A stretch of 46,082 bases of DNA from Verrucomicrobiota bacterium (GTDB lineage Bacteria > Verrucomicrobiota > Verrucomicrobiia > Limisphaerales > Fontisphaeraceae). Within the stretch, counting starts at the first letter, position 1, and each line of letters opens with the position of its first letter. Below the pieces are notes generated by a model. The model was not told the origin of the DNA, searched no databases, and saw only the letters and a program-made list of their open reading frames with translations. Where the stretch lies: NCBI GenBank assembly GCA_037139415.1, contig JBAXGN010000040.1:1-46082 (forward strand), written 5' to 3'. Shown here one piece after another: positions 17,270-25,581 of the stretch. The position numbers and the translations under genes are program-made.

Positions 17270-17367
17270 AAACGTATTACGGTTTGGGATGGATGTTGGA
17301 TCACTGCGTGCCGGGAACTTCCAATATTAATTCGGAAAAGCCTGCGCTGCACCATGTGTCCTGTTGG

Positions 17368-18477
17368 TCATGGAGGAAGCACCGCTGAGGGATCGTACTT
17401 AGGCGGGTTTTGTTCAATTGGGACGGTTGGGAATTCATCCGGAGGCTCCACATTGCGTAGCGGGCCATCATTGTAATGATAGGGAAAGTGTTCCTCGTGC
17501 GGGGCATACATTGATCCGATGACTTCTCTATAAACTGTTTTATTTTCGACAATAAGTCTAAAATCAACAACAATTGGAGGGCGTTCACTTGACTTGAAAT
17601 AGACGCTAAACGCCCTCGGAGGTGTCTGAGCGAACTCTTTGTAGTGTATGTCAAAGTATAAATCCATAACTCCATATATCACCGACTGCGGGCTCGCATC
17701 GGAGTAATACCTCTCAGCCAACAAAATCTTGTTGTCCGGGACATCTTTAATAATCACGGTTACTAAAGGCTTATCTGCATACGCCACTTTCAAAAGTTGG
17801 GACACCGTCACCCATTGAGCTTTAGGATCTTTCGCTGTCCGTTCGAAAGGCTGTAAATCATGACCTGTCTGTAAAGTCAGATAGTCCTCTTGAATTTTAC
17901 CTGCGTTGAGCAATGCGGCAACCTCTTCAAGCCGACAACAACAAATCCACTCTGTCTTTTGGTCTTTGGCCACGTAATAGCGATAACTAGAACCAATTTT
18001 CTTCTTATTTTCTACTGATCGTGACCGGTCTGTGCACTCGGTCTGACGAACAGACCTAGTTGCCGGTTTCTTATCCGGTGCTACCAACTCCCATTGTATC
18101 TTTCCATTATCTTGGACACGCATAGCGAAAACAGGTGAACCCGGCTCTGGAAAAACGGCGCTGTCCTCTAATGGATTTAACTTACTAAAATCTAAGCTAT
18201 ACGGAACACGTATTTCATCTTCGCCATCACCTTCAATACACTCCCCGACAACAAGCTTCACCGTAAAAAATTGGGGAGAGTTACTCTTGGATTTCACGTA
18301 GATGATAAAATTCTTTGACGACACTTCGGTGAAAAGTTGGAAATGCTGGTCGAAAAATGCAATGATAGCACCAGTTGTGTCGTCGAAGGTAATGTGTTCC
18401 CTAAACAGGTAATCATTATTAGCGGTGTCTTTGAGTACAACGGTGATTAGTTCATTCTCATCTTTTGTGTATTCCAT
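17368..18477 (-). CDS. Hypothetical protein with internal duplication and GYF_2-like centre
   Basis: A 369-residue protein that I do not recognise. Two roughly 75-residue segments are clearly related: residues 9-80 ('ELITVVLKDTANNDYLFREH...FFDQHFQLF') and residues 235-310 ('PLVTVIIKDVPDNKILLAER...MDLYFDIHYKEF'). Each ends in a predicted strand such as 'FIIYVKSKSNSPQFFTVKLVVGE' or 'FSVYFKSSERPPIVVDFRLIVEN'. Between them 'YRYYVAKDQKTEWICCCRLEEVAALLNAGKIQEDYLTL' resembles a GYF_2-type domain. An AGAGG site lies 8 bp before the ATG. It neighbours a GIY-YIG nuclease relic and a DUF262 giant, so a role in defence or mobile-element biology is a context guess. No membrane segment. Confidence 0.7.
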   Translation of the reverse strand: MEYTKDENELITVVLKDTANNDYLFREHITFDDTTGAIIAFFDQHFQLFTEVSSKNFIIYVKSKSNSPQFFTVKLVVGECIEGDGEDEIRVPYSLDFSKLNPLEDSAVFPEPGSPVFAMRVQDNGKIQWELVAPDKKPATRSVRQTECTDRSRSVENKKKIGSSYRYYVAKDQKTEWICCCRLEEVAALLNAGKIQEDYLTLQTGHDLQPFERTAKDPKAQWVTVSQLLKVAYADKPLVTVIIKDVPDNKILLAERYYSDASPQSVIYGVMDLYFDIHYKEFAQTPPRAFSVYFKSSERPPIVVDFRLIVENKTVYREVIGSMYAPHEEHFPYHYNDGPLRNVEPPDEFPTVPIEQNPPKYDPSAVLPP

Positions 18478-18563
18478 AGTAATAACCTCTTAATGGTGGT
18501 CATTGTTTTGTTTTCATTTCGGATGCAACATCAGGTGCAGATGCTCATGGCCGTGTCGTAAAG

Positions 18564-18871
18564 TCAGTTCTTATTATATCCGAACTGCCGTGAAAGCATC
18601 ACATTCTTCCAATGAGATTCTCTCTCAAGGATGACTTCGTCGGATGCATTGAAGGCGAAGACCTCAAGAATGGAAAATTTGAAATTGGCCAACGCGTAGG
18701 GAATCCCTTTTTCGTTAATCGTCCGAACAAGCTCATCGTTCCACCCGTGCCCTGTACTACATATTCATTAAGCGGATGCGTGCCTTCCTGATTGGCGCAG
18801 GCAAGATGCAGCTTATACTGGTTCGGGTCCGAAATCTGAAAAATGTCTGTCAGTTTGATTGGTGTACTCAT
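18564..18871 (-). pseudogene. Decayed GIY-YIG nuclease-like gene with internal deletion
   Basis: The ATG at 18871 opens an N-terminal domain ('IKLTDIFQISDPNQYKLHLACAN...HPLNEYV') characteristic of a GIY-YIG endonuclease-type family. After about 37 codons the frame is lost. In the next frame, a clear C-terminal part of the same family appears: 'GHGWNDELVRTINEKG', 'YALANFKFSILEVFAFNA' and 'ESHWKNVMLSRQFGYNKN', ending at a stop at 18564-18566. The roughly 120-150 residues between, including the GIY-YIG core itself, are missing, so the gene is dead. The open frame 18599-18871 is an out-of-frame fusion, not a real 90-residue protein. Confidence 0.75.
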
Positions 18872-18891
18872 ATCCCAATAGTCTATTGTGG

Positions 18892-19140
18892 TTACAGCGC
18901 TGGTTCATGCTTGCCTTTATTTGCGCCAAGCGGGTGGCGCGAGCAGCTATTGGTGGTCAGGCTCAAAATGCTGGATGCGCTGGTGCCGCAATATTTGCAC
19001 TCATATTTGGCTTTTTCATCGCCCTCATATAAAACGTGCTTACCCCTGTTGGGTTCACTAGGATGGCGTGGACAGGCATTAACGGTTAAGCTATTGATGC
19101 TGGAGGCTTTATAGCCACAGTATTTACAGTAGTAGTTCAT
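18892..19140 (-). CDS. Duplicated zinc-ribbon small protein
   Basis: An 82-residue protein made of two nearly identical halves: 'YYCKYCGYKASSINSLTVNACPRHP' and 'YECKYCGTSASSILSLTTNSCSRHP', each followed by a conserved basic '(N)KGKH' and a final 'EPAL'. Each half has CxxC plus a C-x-x-H pair that should bind one zinc ion. Similar small proteins occur scattered across gut and environmental bacteria with no assigned function. It lies 15 bp downstream of the DUF262 giant's stop codon and upstream of the GIY-YIG relic, so it probably belongs to the same transcription unit. No good ribosome binding site. Confidence 0.75.
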   Translation of the reverse strand: MNYYCKYCGYKASSINSLTVNACPRHPSEPNRGKHVLYEGDEKAKYECKYCGTSASSILSLTTNSCSRHPLGANKGKHEPAL

Positions 19141-19155
19141 AGTTTGTTTTTGGTT

Positions 19156-22100
19156 TTATTCGTTTTGGTGATTTACGCTAGCCAGGGCGTGACGCAAATC
19201 AGAAAGCACAGGTTCCACTTTAGGCAACGGTGATTTTCCCAATTTGGACTCAATAGAGGCTAGAAATGTGCTCAGCTTGCCGTCTTCAGGAAACTGTATC
19301 GGAATTCCATCCGAATCTGGAACACAGATCACGAGTTTATCGTATTCAAAACGGCATTCCGCTGTGTCGTTCCCATCCCCTGCTTTCCGAGTCAACTTGA
19401 TATGATGACCCTTGAAAAATACGTTTTTATCACTTTGACCAATAATCAAGCGCCGCCATTCAGCACCGGGCAATTCCCACGAGGAATGGGTTTTGTTTAA
19501 TAATCCATCGATTAAACGATTTCTCAGCGTGGCACTCGCACCGAGTAAAATGTCATGTTCATTCCAATTAACTTTACGAAATAGGAAAAAACCATTGTTG
19601 CAGTAATTCTGTATCTTTTTGTGGTCCGAATACTTTGTTAATAACTCGCCGCCATGCCGAATAATATCAAGCATCCACGGCTCGTATGTCTCATCAGCCC
19701 TGGGAGATTCGATCATTTTGCGCAACCCGGCTTCGATATACGAATTGCCGTTTATAGAGTCGATCAGGCATAGCATTCCATCTCGGAACTCTTTCTGCCC
19801 GGACTTGTGATCAAGTATTTCAGACCAGTTGTTCTTGGTATTAACAAAAATGATTTTTTGTTGCCACCCCAGTTTGATTGGCTTGCTCTGGGCAAGGACT
19901 GCCCTTGCCACCAGAAACTCGTCGTCCATGCCAACATAACTTTTCCCCTCGTTGTCGAAAAGTCGAGCAAACACCTCCAGCCGATGCTTAAAAGTTTTAA
20001 GGTCATCTTCTGGTGGTAATAGCAAATCAATTTGCCCGTTAAAGATCGGATGAGCTTCAGCTACAATAATCGCAGGTTCCCACTCGCTGCCAACAGAAGA
20101 GCAGCGGATAAGCTGTGCCTTGCGTTTTTCTTCCAGAAATTGCTCGGGCTGGAATCCGACCAAGGAATTCTCGGATTTATCATCGGAGAGTGCATCGAGC
20201 ATGGATCCATGCTTTTTTGCTAAACTGCCAAGTTTATCCAGACTCTTAATTGCGTTGGCAAAATTCTTAGCCTCGAATTGGGTATTAGCCAATAGATTTC
20301 GGACGACCCTAAACCAGTGAACCTCCTCTGGGCCTCCCGCTGGAATAGGATTGCGCAAGAATATGTGGATAGCGTGAAGCCACAGCCTCTCTGCGATGGT
20401 CACTGGTTTCGCCGTACCCTCGAAGAAAACTGCGTCGAGACCATGCTTGTCGAATGGTCCCACACCTTTATCGATAAGGCGGCGGCGGAGCGAGACGATC
20501 GGCCACTCACAACTCTGATCCCGGGGCGAAAGGCAATTAAGGCCATCAAAGACGTGCTCGACACAATCCAGAGTGAAGAGTTTATCCCACAGCGGCGCTT
20601 GATCCTCTGCATCCGCTTCTAACCAAGCTTTCTCAAAATTCCCCAGCGACGCGTGGAAATTCACGGCTAGCGCAACGAAGGTTCTGAAGTAAACCTTGGA
20701 TACCGCATCTGCCGGCTGCGGCTTATCATGTTGGAAGTGCCAGAAAAGATCGAGCCAGTGCCAGTCGAGTAACAATTTCCATTTCGGAAGGTCTCGATTT
20801 TTAGGCCAATCGATTTCACCATGCGTCTCGATCAACCATGCCTTAAACTTTTCAAAGCCCGTCAGCTCTTTACCACGGGCATTCATTTTAACATAGATTT
20901 CATCGGATAATCCCAGACTGCCCAAGTCCAGTACATCCATGGTAATTGGCGCCGAAGGCGATTCCGCTAAATTTGCGTAAAAATCTCGCAGTCCCTCTTC
21001 ACTAGCAAACTTCGTATGGATTGCGTCGAGCATGGTCAACGCGCCGACGATGGTTGGGTCATGCCGCCAAGCTCGGAAAAACCATGTCTGGTTTTGAATT
21101 TGCTCCGCCGGAGGCTTGTCCAAGTCCTCGGGTTTGTAATTAAGAAGTTTTGAGAAAAACTGATGAGAACTCGGCCTTACAGAGTAACGGAAGCGGGCTT
21201 CATTCTCCTTATCTGCTACATCTTTCATTATTTTTCTAAAGTTCTCCAACTTATCTGCGGCGCAGGCGAGAAACCAGTGGAGTAAAAACAAAGTGGTGAG
21301 TCGCTGTTGGCCATCAATGGGCTGAAAAATGCGCTTCTCGACAACCTCACCATAGCGCTGCTTCTTGACAACCTCACCATAGACGAAATCCAAGCTCAGG
21401 GGGGCGTTGTGTTTCAATGCGTTCAGCAAGTCCGTGAGGAACTTTTCCCGTACCGCCTTAGCAGATGCTCGCCCTTGGGCGTAGTCCCGTTGGATTAGAG
21501 GGATTTCGACTCGATCGTATTCCGCGATCAGTTTAACGAAGCTAACGCGCTGTCCATTACGCTCTGGTGATTTTGTATCTTCTCTATCTCCAGGGGCGGT
21601 GGGAGCTGAAATTATCTGTCCCTGCGTATCAGGTTTCGTCAGATCTGAATCACCACGAGAACTCCCTGGTGCTTTCTCCTCCCATGTGTCGGCAAAGAAT
21701 GTATCCAAAGTGCTCGTGATCTCGGATAAATAGTCGGTTGCGTCTTCCGGTGTCCAATTCAGCAAGTTGTCAGGTGCCTTTGAGTAACTTTTGGTGAAGA
21801 CACTGCGGGTGCAGGGTAAAAGATACTTGGTCTGCTGGTTGAGTCCTAACACCCATGCGCGTTTCACGGCAAAGGGACTATTGCCGTATCCCCGATTTGT
21901 TCCGGCATCGAGCAACGTTAAATTCATGAGCCCATTACTCGCGCCCAAACCTCTCATGCCTTCCATCTGATCACGCAAGCTGCAGTAAAGTTTATATAGA
22001 TGGTCCCGATCGTCAGATTTCTCGTTTAGTGCTTTCCGCACTTTCACAAGATCCTCCAGAAGTGTCTTATTTGCGGGTGGCGGGGGATCCCAATAAGCGT

Positions 22101-23406
22101 TTATCGATGCAAGTGCAAAGCGTAGTTCGTCAGGTTTTTCCGGTTCGCGTGACGCAGTCGCGCGGATGTGTTCAATATCCCATGAATCCTTCTTGTACGC
22201 TTGAAAGGAAAAACGGACGGTACCGGCTATATCAGCATTCAAAGTTGCAAGGTTCAGGCATAACAGGAGCTCTTTTATTCGGGCGTTTGGCTCGTCATAT
22301 TTCAAGTCTTTCAAATAGCCCTCCAGTTTGTCGCGCGAGGTATTTTCTCCCAAGACATGTTTGCGAATCTTCTTTTTTATGAGACGTGTGAACTCTGTTT
22401 TCTTAAGCTCTAAAGACTCCTTCAACAAGATCGGAATCATCTCGCCGTTTTTATCAACTTCTACCAGAAAGCCGATCATGTGGAAAAGGCGGTTATCCTC
22501 AAACCACTCCTCTAAGGTACCAAAAAGCTCATCCACTTCCTGCCATAGCTTTTTGCGTTCCCTACTGTCCTTCAGCACATCAAAGATTAGGTCGAAAATC
22601 TGCCGATCCTTGTCCACTGTCCATTTGTTCTGCTCGGTTCTTTGTCGGGCAATCCACTCAAAAAGCAGTTCGATGCGGTTGTCTGTGCTCCCCCTTCCGC
22701 TCAAAAAGCTCCAAAACTCCGGATCCTGAAGGCGTCGTTCTATTTGATCCCAGCGCAGAGCAATCAGATGGCGATCATCCTGATCAAGCACTCCTGTGCC
22801 GAGAAATAGTGCCCGAATCAGCTCCGAATCACGGAGTTTGATTTTCCCCGCATTGAGGCGGGTGAACGCATGGTTGGCATCCTTCTCCTCGATCTCGTGC
22901 CAGATGAACTTGGCACAGGCCTGATTGGGATCTGTCAACGAGGGCAGTTGACAGTGTTTATGTTTAGGCTCTTCAAACCATTTCTGAATTGCCTCATCCG
23001 CCTTTTCGAGGAAATAGAGATCCGGCGAGACGAAATCTGGGATTTGGCCTGCTGCGGAATCCGGTTGGAGCAACTCAGAGAGCCCGTTTTCACGTTCCGG
23101 GTGGCGTGCATAGTGGATCTGAAATGACGGATTATTTAACTGCCGCAGTATCAGGAAAATTGTGGTCAGCCGCTGTTGACCATCCACAACCTCCCAGTCC
23201 TTATCCCGTTTCACCACCACGAGCGGCTGCAGGCAATAGTATTCCGATGAACCCTTATTTGCCTCGAATTTCGCTAGATCGTTCAACAATGCCTCCACTT
23301 GATCCGCATCCCAACGGTAGCCGCGCTGGTAGTTGGGAATAAAGAACACTTCATTTTTTTCCACAAGATCTGCCACCGACCTGAGTTTGAGCGGAACTGT
23401 ACTCAT
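19156..23406 (-). CDS. Double DUF262 giant with DUF1524 (GmrSD-like) nuclease domain
   Basis: A 1416-residue fusion of two DUF262 modules. The first has 'IPNYQRGYRW' (residues 23-32), the signature 'VVDGQQRLTTIFLIL' (73-87) and, after a helical stretch, a DUF1524 HNH-type centre 'WDIEHI' (409-414) plus 'NLTLLDAGTNRGYGNSPFAVKR'. Together these match the GmrS and GmrD halves of type IV, modified-DNA restriction systems. A linker (about 590-625) leads to a second module with 'IEIPLIQRDYAQGR'-type start, 'QPIDGQQRLTTLFLLHWFLA' and 'EIYVKMNARGKELTGFEKFKAWL', but no second HNH. These are usually separate neighbouring genes, so the fusion is unusual. DGQQR binds and hydrolyses nucleotide in relatives. 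Confidence 0.85.
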   Translation of the reverse strand: MSTVPLKLRSVADLVEKNEVFFIPNYQRGYRWDADQVEALLNDLAKFEANKGSSEYYCLQPLVVVKRDKDWEVVDGQQRLTTIFLILRQLNNPSFQIHYARHPERENGLSELLQPDSAAGQIPDFVSPDLYFLEKADEAIQKWFEEPKHKHCQLPSLTDPNQACAKFIWHEIEEKDANHAFTRLNAGKIKLRDSELIRALFLGTGVLDQDDRHLIALRWDQIERRLQDPEFWSFLSGRGSTDNRIELLFEWIARQRTEQNKWTVDKDRQIFDLIFDVLKDSRERKKLWQEVDELFGTLEEWFEDNRLFHMIGFLVEVDKNGEMIPILLKESLELKKTEFTRLIKKKIRKHVLGENTSRDKLEGYLKDLKYDEPNARIKELLLCLNLATLNADIAGTVRFSFQAYKKDSWDIEHIRATASREPEKPDELRFALASINAYWDPPPPANKTLLEDLVKVRKALNEKSDDRDHLYKLYCSLRDQMEGMRGLGASNGLMNLTLLDAGTNRGYGNSPFAVKRAWVLGLNQQTKYLLPCTRSVFTKSYSKAPDNLLNWTPEDATDYLSEITSTLDTFFADTWEEKAPGSSRGDSDLTKPDTQGQIISAPTAPGDREDTKSPERNGQRVSFVKLIAEYDRVEIPLIQRDYAQGRASAKAVREKFLTDLLNALKHNAPLSLDFVYGEVVKKQRYGEVVEKRIFQPIDGQQRLTTLFLLHWFLACAADKLENFRKIMKDVADKENEARFRYSVRPSSHQFFSKLLNYKPEDLDKPPAEQIQNQTWFFRAWRHDPTIVGALTMLDAIHTKFASEEGLRDFYANLAESPSAPITMDVLDLGSLGLSDEIYVKMNARGKELTGFEKFKAWLIETHGEIDWPKNRDLPKWKLLLDWHWLDLFWHFQHDKPQPADAVSKVYFRTFVALAVNFHASLGNFEKAWLEADAEDQAPLWDKLFTLDCVEHVFDGLNCLSPRDQSCEWPIVSLRRRLIDKGVGPFDKHGLDAVFFEGTAKPVTIAERLWLHAIHIFLRNPIPAGGPEEVHWFRVVRNLLANTQFEAKNFANAIKSLDKLGSLAKKHGSMLDALSDDKSENSLVGFQPEQFLEEKRKAQLIRCSSVGSEWEPAIIVAEAHPIFNGQIDLLLPPEDDLKTFKHRLEVFARLFDNEGKSYVGMDDEFLVARAVLAQSKPIKLGWQQKIIFVNTKNNWSEILDHKSGQKEFRDGMLCLIDSINGNSYIEAGLRKMIESPRADETYEPWMLDIIRHGGELLTKYSDHKKIQNYCNNGFFLFRKVNWNEHDILLGASATLRNRLIDGLLNKTHSSWELPGAEWRRLIIGQSDKNVFFKGHHIKLTRKAGDGNDTAECRFEYDKLVICVPDSDGIPIQFPEDGKLSTFLASIESKLGKSPLPKVEPVLSDLRHALASVNHQNE

Positions 23407-23602
23407 GCCAAGGATGCCCTTCTGGTTAAGTGTTCATTTATCATGGCCCGCTTGAGAGGGTGTTTTCGTGTCGCAACGCTACTCCAATGTCGCCAACTCG
23501 GCGTAGATCGAATTGCCGCCGTGAGCTGACGCCCAACATGTACTGGTGATTTCATTTGTTGTGTTATTGATACTCCTCCGGATGGCTCTGACAATATATA
23601 TT

Positions 23603-24163
23603 TCAAAAACGTCCCGACACCACACCCGTTTTCTTAAGCAACCCGGCTGGCGTCTTTGCGTTTGCCTGTTTCATCATGGCCAGCAGCACGCGTCCGGCGG
23701 CTTCGGCGTCGGCTTGGGCGTGGTGGTGGTTGAATTCGTGACCGATGTGCGCCGCCAAGGTACTGAGTTGGTGGTTGGGCAGGTCCGGCCAGACCTGTTG
23801 AGCGAGGCGATAGGTACACAGGTAATCAAACGCGGGGCATTGGAGGCCGAAATGATCCAGGGTGGCGCGCAATTTTTTGATATCGAATTGCGCATTGTGT
23901 GCGATCACGATATCGGCACGGGTCAGGTGTTTTAGTAGTTCCGGGGCGATGGCGGGGAATTCGGGGGCGTTCTTCACGTCGAACCAGGTGAGATTATGGA
24001 TTTCGGTAAAGTCATCCCGAAACCAGCCGTGGCCTTTGGGCGGACGCACCAGCCAATAAGGCGACTCGACCAGTTCGCCATCCTTAAATACCGCGAGCCC
24101 GGCGGCGCAGATGCTGACGTGGGAACGATTGGCGGTTTCAAAATCTAGGCTGGTGATGGTCAT
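23603..24163 (-). CDS. DEDDh 3'-5' exonuclease (DnaQ-like)
   Basis: A 186-residue exonuclease of the DnaQ/PolC-epsilon type. Exo I is 'ITSLDFETAN' (Asp7, Glu9), Exo II 'IVIAHNAQFDIKKL', and Exo III 'HHHAQADAEAAGRVLLAM', with the histidine that makes it a DEDDh enzyme. It can remove 3' nucleotides in proofreading, repair or RNA trimming; no polymerase module is attached. It lies 5 bp after the upstream DUF6915-like gene, in the same operon. Overlapping frames on either strand are shadows of it. Confidence 0.9.
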   Translation of the reverse strand: MTITSLDFETANRSHVSICAAGLAVFKDGELVESPYWLVRPPKGHGWFRDDFTEIHNLTWFDVKNAPEFPAIAPELLKHLTRADIVIAHNAQFDIKKLRATLDHFGLQCPAFDYLCTYRLAQQVWPDLPNHQLSTLAAHIGHEFNHHHAQADAEAAGRVLLAMMKQANAKTPAGLLKKTGVVSGRF

Positions 24164-24168
24164 ATAAT

Positions 24169-24459
24169 TTAGAACAATCCCAGCCGTTGGTAGTGGGGTT
24201 CATCTTTGGGAAAGGGGTCGGTTTCCCGCCAGCCTTCCAGTTTAAGATCCGTGATAATATGTTGGCAGGCGGCTTCGGCGGCCTCGTTTCCCCACAATTT
24301 GCGCACCTCCTCAATGCCTGCTAGGTGATGGCGTTTCTTCCGGTGCCGCATGCCATAGGGTGGTTGCCCAGCGAATTCATCCAACCAGCGATGGACTTCG
24401 GCATACGGTTTGCCAGAGGTTTCTAGGGCCTCGGCACAGTGTTGTTCAAAGGTGGGCAT
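24169..24459 (-). CDS. DUF6915-like protein
   Basis: A 96-residue soluble protein with 'YAEVHRWLDEFAGQPPYGMRHRKKRHHLAGIEEVRKLWG', where RHR..RHH is reminiscent of the DUF6915 family motif, followed by 'ACQHIITDLKLEGWRETDPFP'. The conserved histidines and arginines could bind metal or nucleic acid, but no function is known. The stop is 5 bp from the ATG of the DEDDh exonuclease, so the two are translated together. The family assignment is from memory of the motif and should be treated as tentative. Confidence 0.65.
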   Translation of the reverse strand: MPTFEQHCAEALETSGKPYAEVHRWLDEFAGQPPYGMRHRKKRHHLAGIEEVRKLWGNEAAEAACQHIITDLKLEGWRETDPFPKDEPHYQRLGLF

Positions 24460-24654
24460 GGTTGTTGCAGGGATCAGGACACAACTCTTTCAGAGTTGAG
24501 GGAACACTGCGCACCCGACCCAAGGTAGGATCGTCCACCCCTTTTGCCCTTGGCCGATCCAACCGTTGGGCTTCGATGGCGCAATCCCATTCGGGATTGA
24601 ATGTGGCCAGGTGCAGGCGGTTCTTAAGGTAGCGCGTGACATAGGGCGGTTGTT
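24460..24654. other. Short gap with REP-like hairpins
   Basis: No gene. Two hairpins of the same style as those at the start of the window can be read: AACTCTTTCAGAGTT (about 24485-24499) and GCAATCCCATTCGGGATTG (about 24581-24599). They separate the DUF6915/exonuclease pair from the FtsK-like gene, so the cluster may have two transcription units. Confidence 0.55.
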
Positions 24655-25581
24655 TCAGTTTGCATGCATTTGTTCGAGCAGTTCAGGTTCGTAATTGGGT
24701 TTTCCAGGTGCGGCATTAGCTTTCACAATTTCTTGCAGTTCCGTGTCGCTGATAAAAGCAGCTTTGGCACGGACCACTTTGGAGGAATTGGATGGATGAT
24801 AAAACAGAGCGCTATTACCCGGCTGCTGGTGTGGTTCAGCAGAGTCCTCGCAGGCTTCCATATCAAAAGTGATTCGGGCTGGCTGGCTGCATTCGATGAT
24901 CTCGGTGAGATTGTCGCTGCCGGATATATTGGCTGCGGAAATGCAATGGACACCTGCGGCACGGGACATCATTCTAATACGGGCCCCACGTGATGGTAAT
25001 GCCTTGTCACAAACATGGTTTAAGACCTGAAATTCGTTTAGGATGACGACAATATACGGGAACCTGGCTGGAATGACGAGTTCGTCCGCTTCCGCTCTCC
25101 CTGCCAAGCTATCTACCCAAACGGGTGGTGGAACAGCCTTGGCGCGTTGATTGAAATACCGGGTGCTGTACACGCCAATACGGGTAAGGATTAAATGGCG
25201 TTTTTCCACCTCATCGACAACCCAGTGGGCTGCCGCGGTTGTCTGTTTTTTGTTGGTGATGATCGGAGCAACCAGATGAGGCAAATCACTGTACCGCTGT
25301 AATTCAGTGGTTTTCAAATCAACCATCAATAAGCGGAGTTCGTCCGGAGCGAAACGGTCCACCAGCGAGGCGATGATGGCATGAAGGCAAGCAGCCTTCC
25401 CAGAACCCGGATGGCTGCCGGTAATCAACAGGTGGGGCATACGATGAAAATCGGCGATCAGCGGCCGGTTGAATTCATCCAGGCCCAATGCGAGCGGGAT
25501 ATGTGACTTGGTGTTGCGCCAGGCTTCAGACTTCAATAAGTTGTTTATGCTATTCATGTTATCAAGTGTTTCTGGACTCAT
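24655..25581 (-). CDS. FtsK-like motor domain with degenerate Walker motifs
   Basis: A 308-residue protein that aligns along its length with the FtsK/SpoIIIE motor: 'IPLALGLDEFNRPLIADFHRMPHLLITG', 'DELRLLMVDLKTTELQRYSDLPHLVAPIITN', 'WVVDEVEKRHLIL', 'YIVVILNEFQVL' and 'KANAAPGKPNYEPELL'. Two catalytic changes stand out: Walker A reads GSHPGSGKA (residues 55-63), with one extra residue and alanine instead of Ser/Thr, and Walker B reads VVILNEF, with asparagine for the usual aspartate (Asn182). The usual 'ATQRP' becomes 'SAANIS'. There is no membrane anchor and no gamma domain. ATP hydrolysis is probably lost. It overlaps the ExbB-like stop codon by one base. Confidence 0.8.
   Translation of the reverse strand: MSPETLDNMNSINNLLKSEAWRNTKSHIPLALGLDEFNRPLIADFHRMPHLLITGSHPGSGKAACLHAIIASLVDRFAPDELRLLMVDLKTTELQRYSDLPHLVAPIITNKKQTTAAAHWVVDEVEKRHLILTRIGVYSTRYFNQRAKAVPPPVWVDSLAGRAEADELVIPARFPYIVVILNEFQVLNHVCDKALPSRGARIRMMSRAAGVHCISAANISGSDNLTEIIECSQPARITFDMEACEDSAEPHQQPGNSALFYHPSNSSKVVRAKAAFISDTELQEIVKANAAPGKPNYEPELLEQMHAN

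Noticed and set aside
18599-18871. A 90-residue protein starting MSTPIKLTDIF
   Set aside because: The frame fuses the start of a GIY-YIG-type gene to out-of-frame sequence; the correct continuation is in another frame, so it is part of the pseudogene.
24655-25581. Full FtsK with membrane and gamma domains
   Set aside because: The frame starts 44 bp past the ExbB-like stop overlap with no upstream hydrophobic segments, and ends before a gamma domain; only the motor domain is present.
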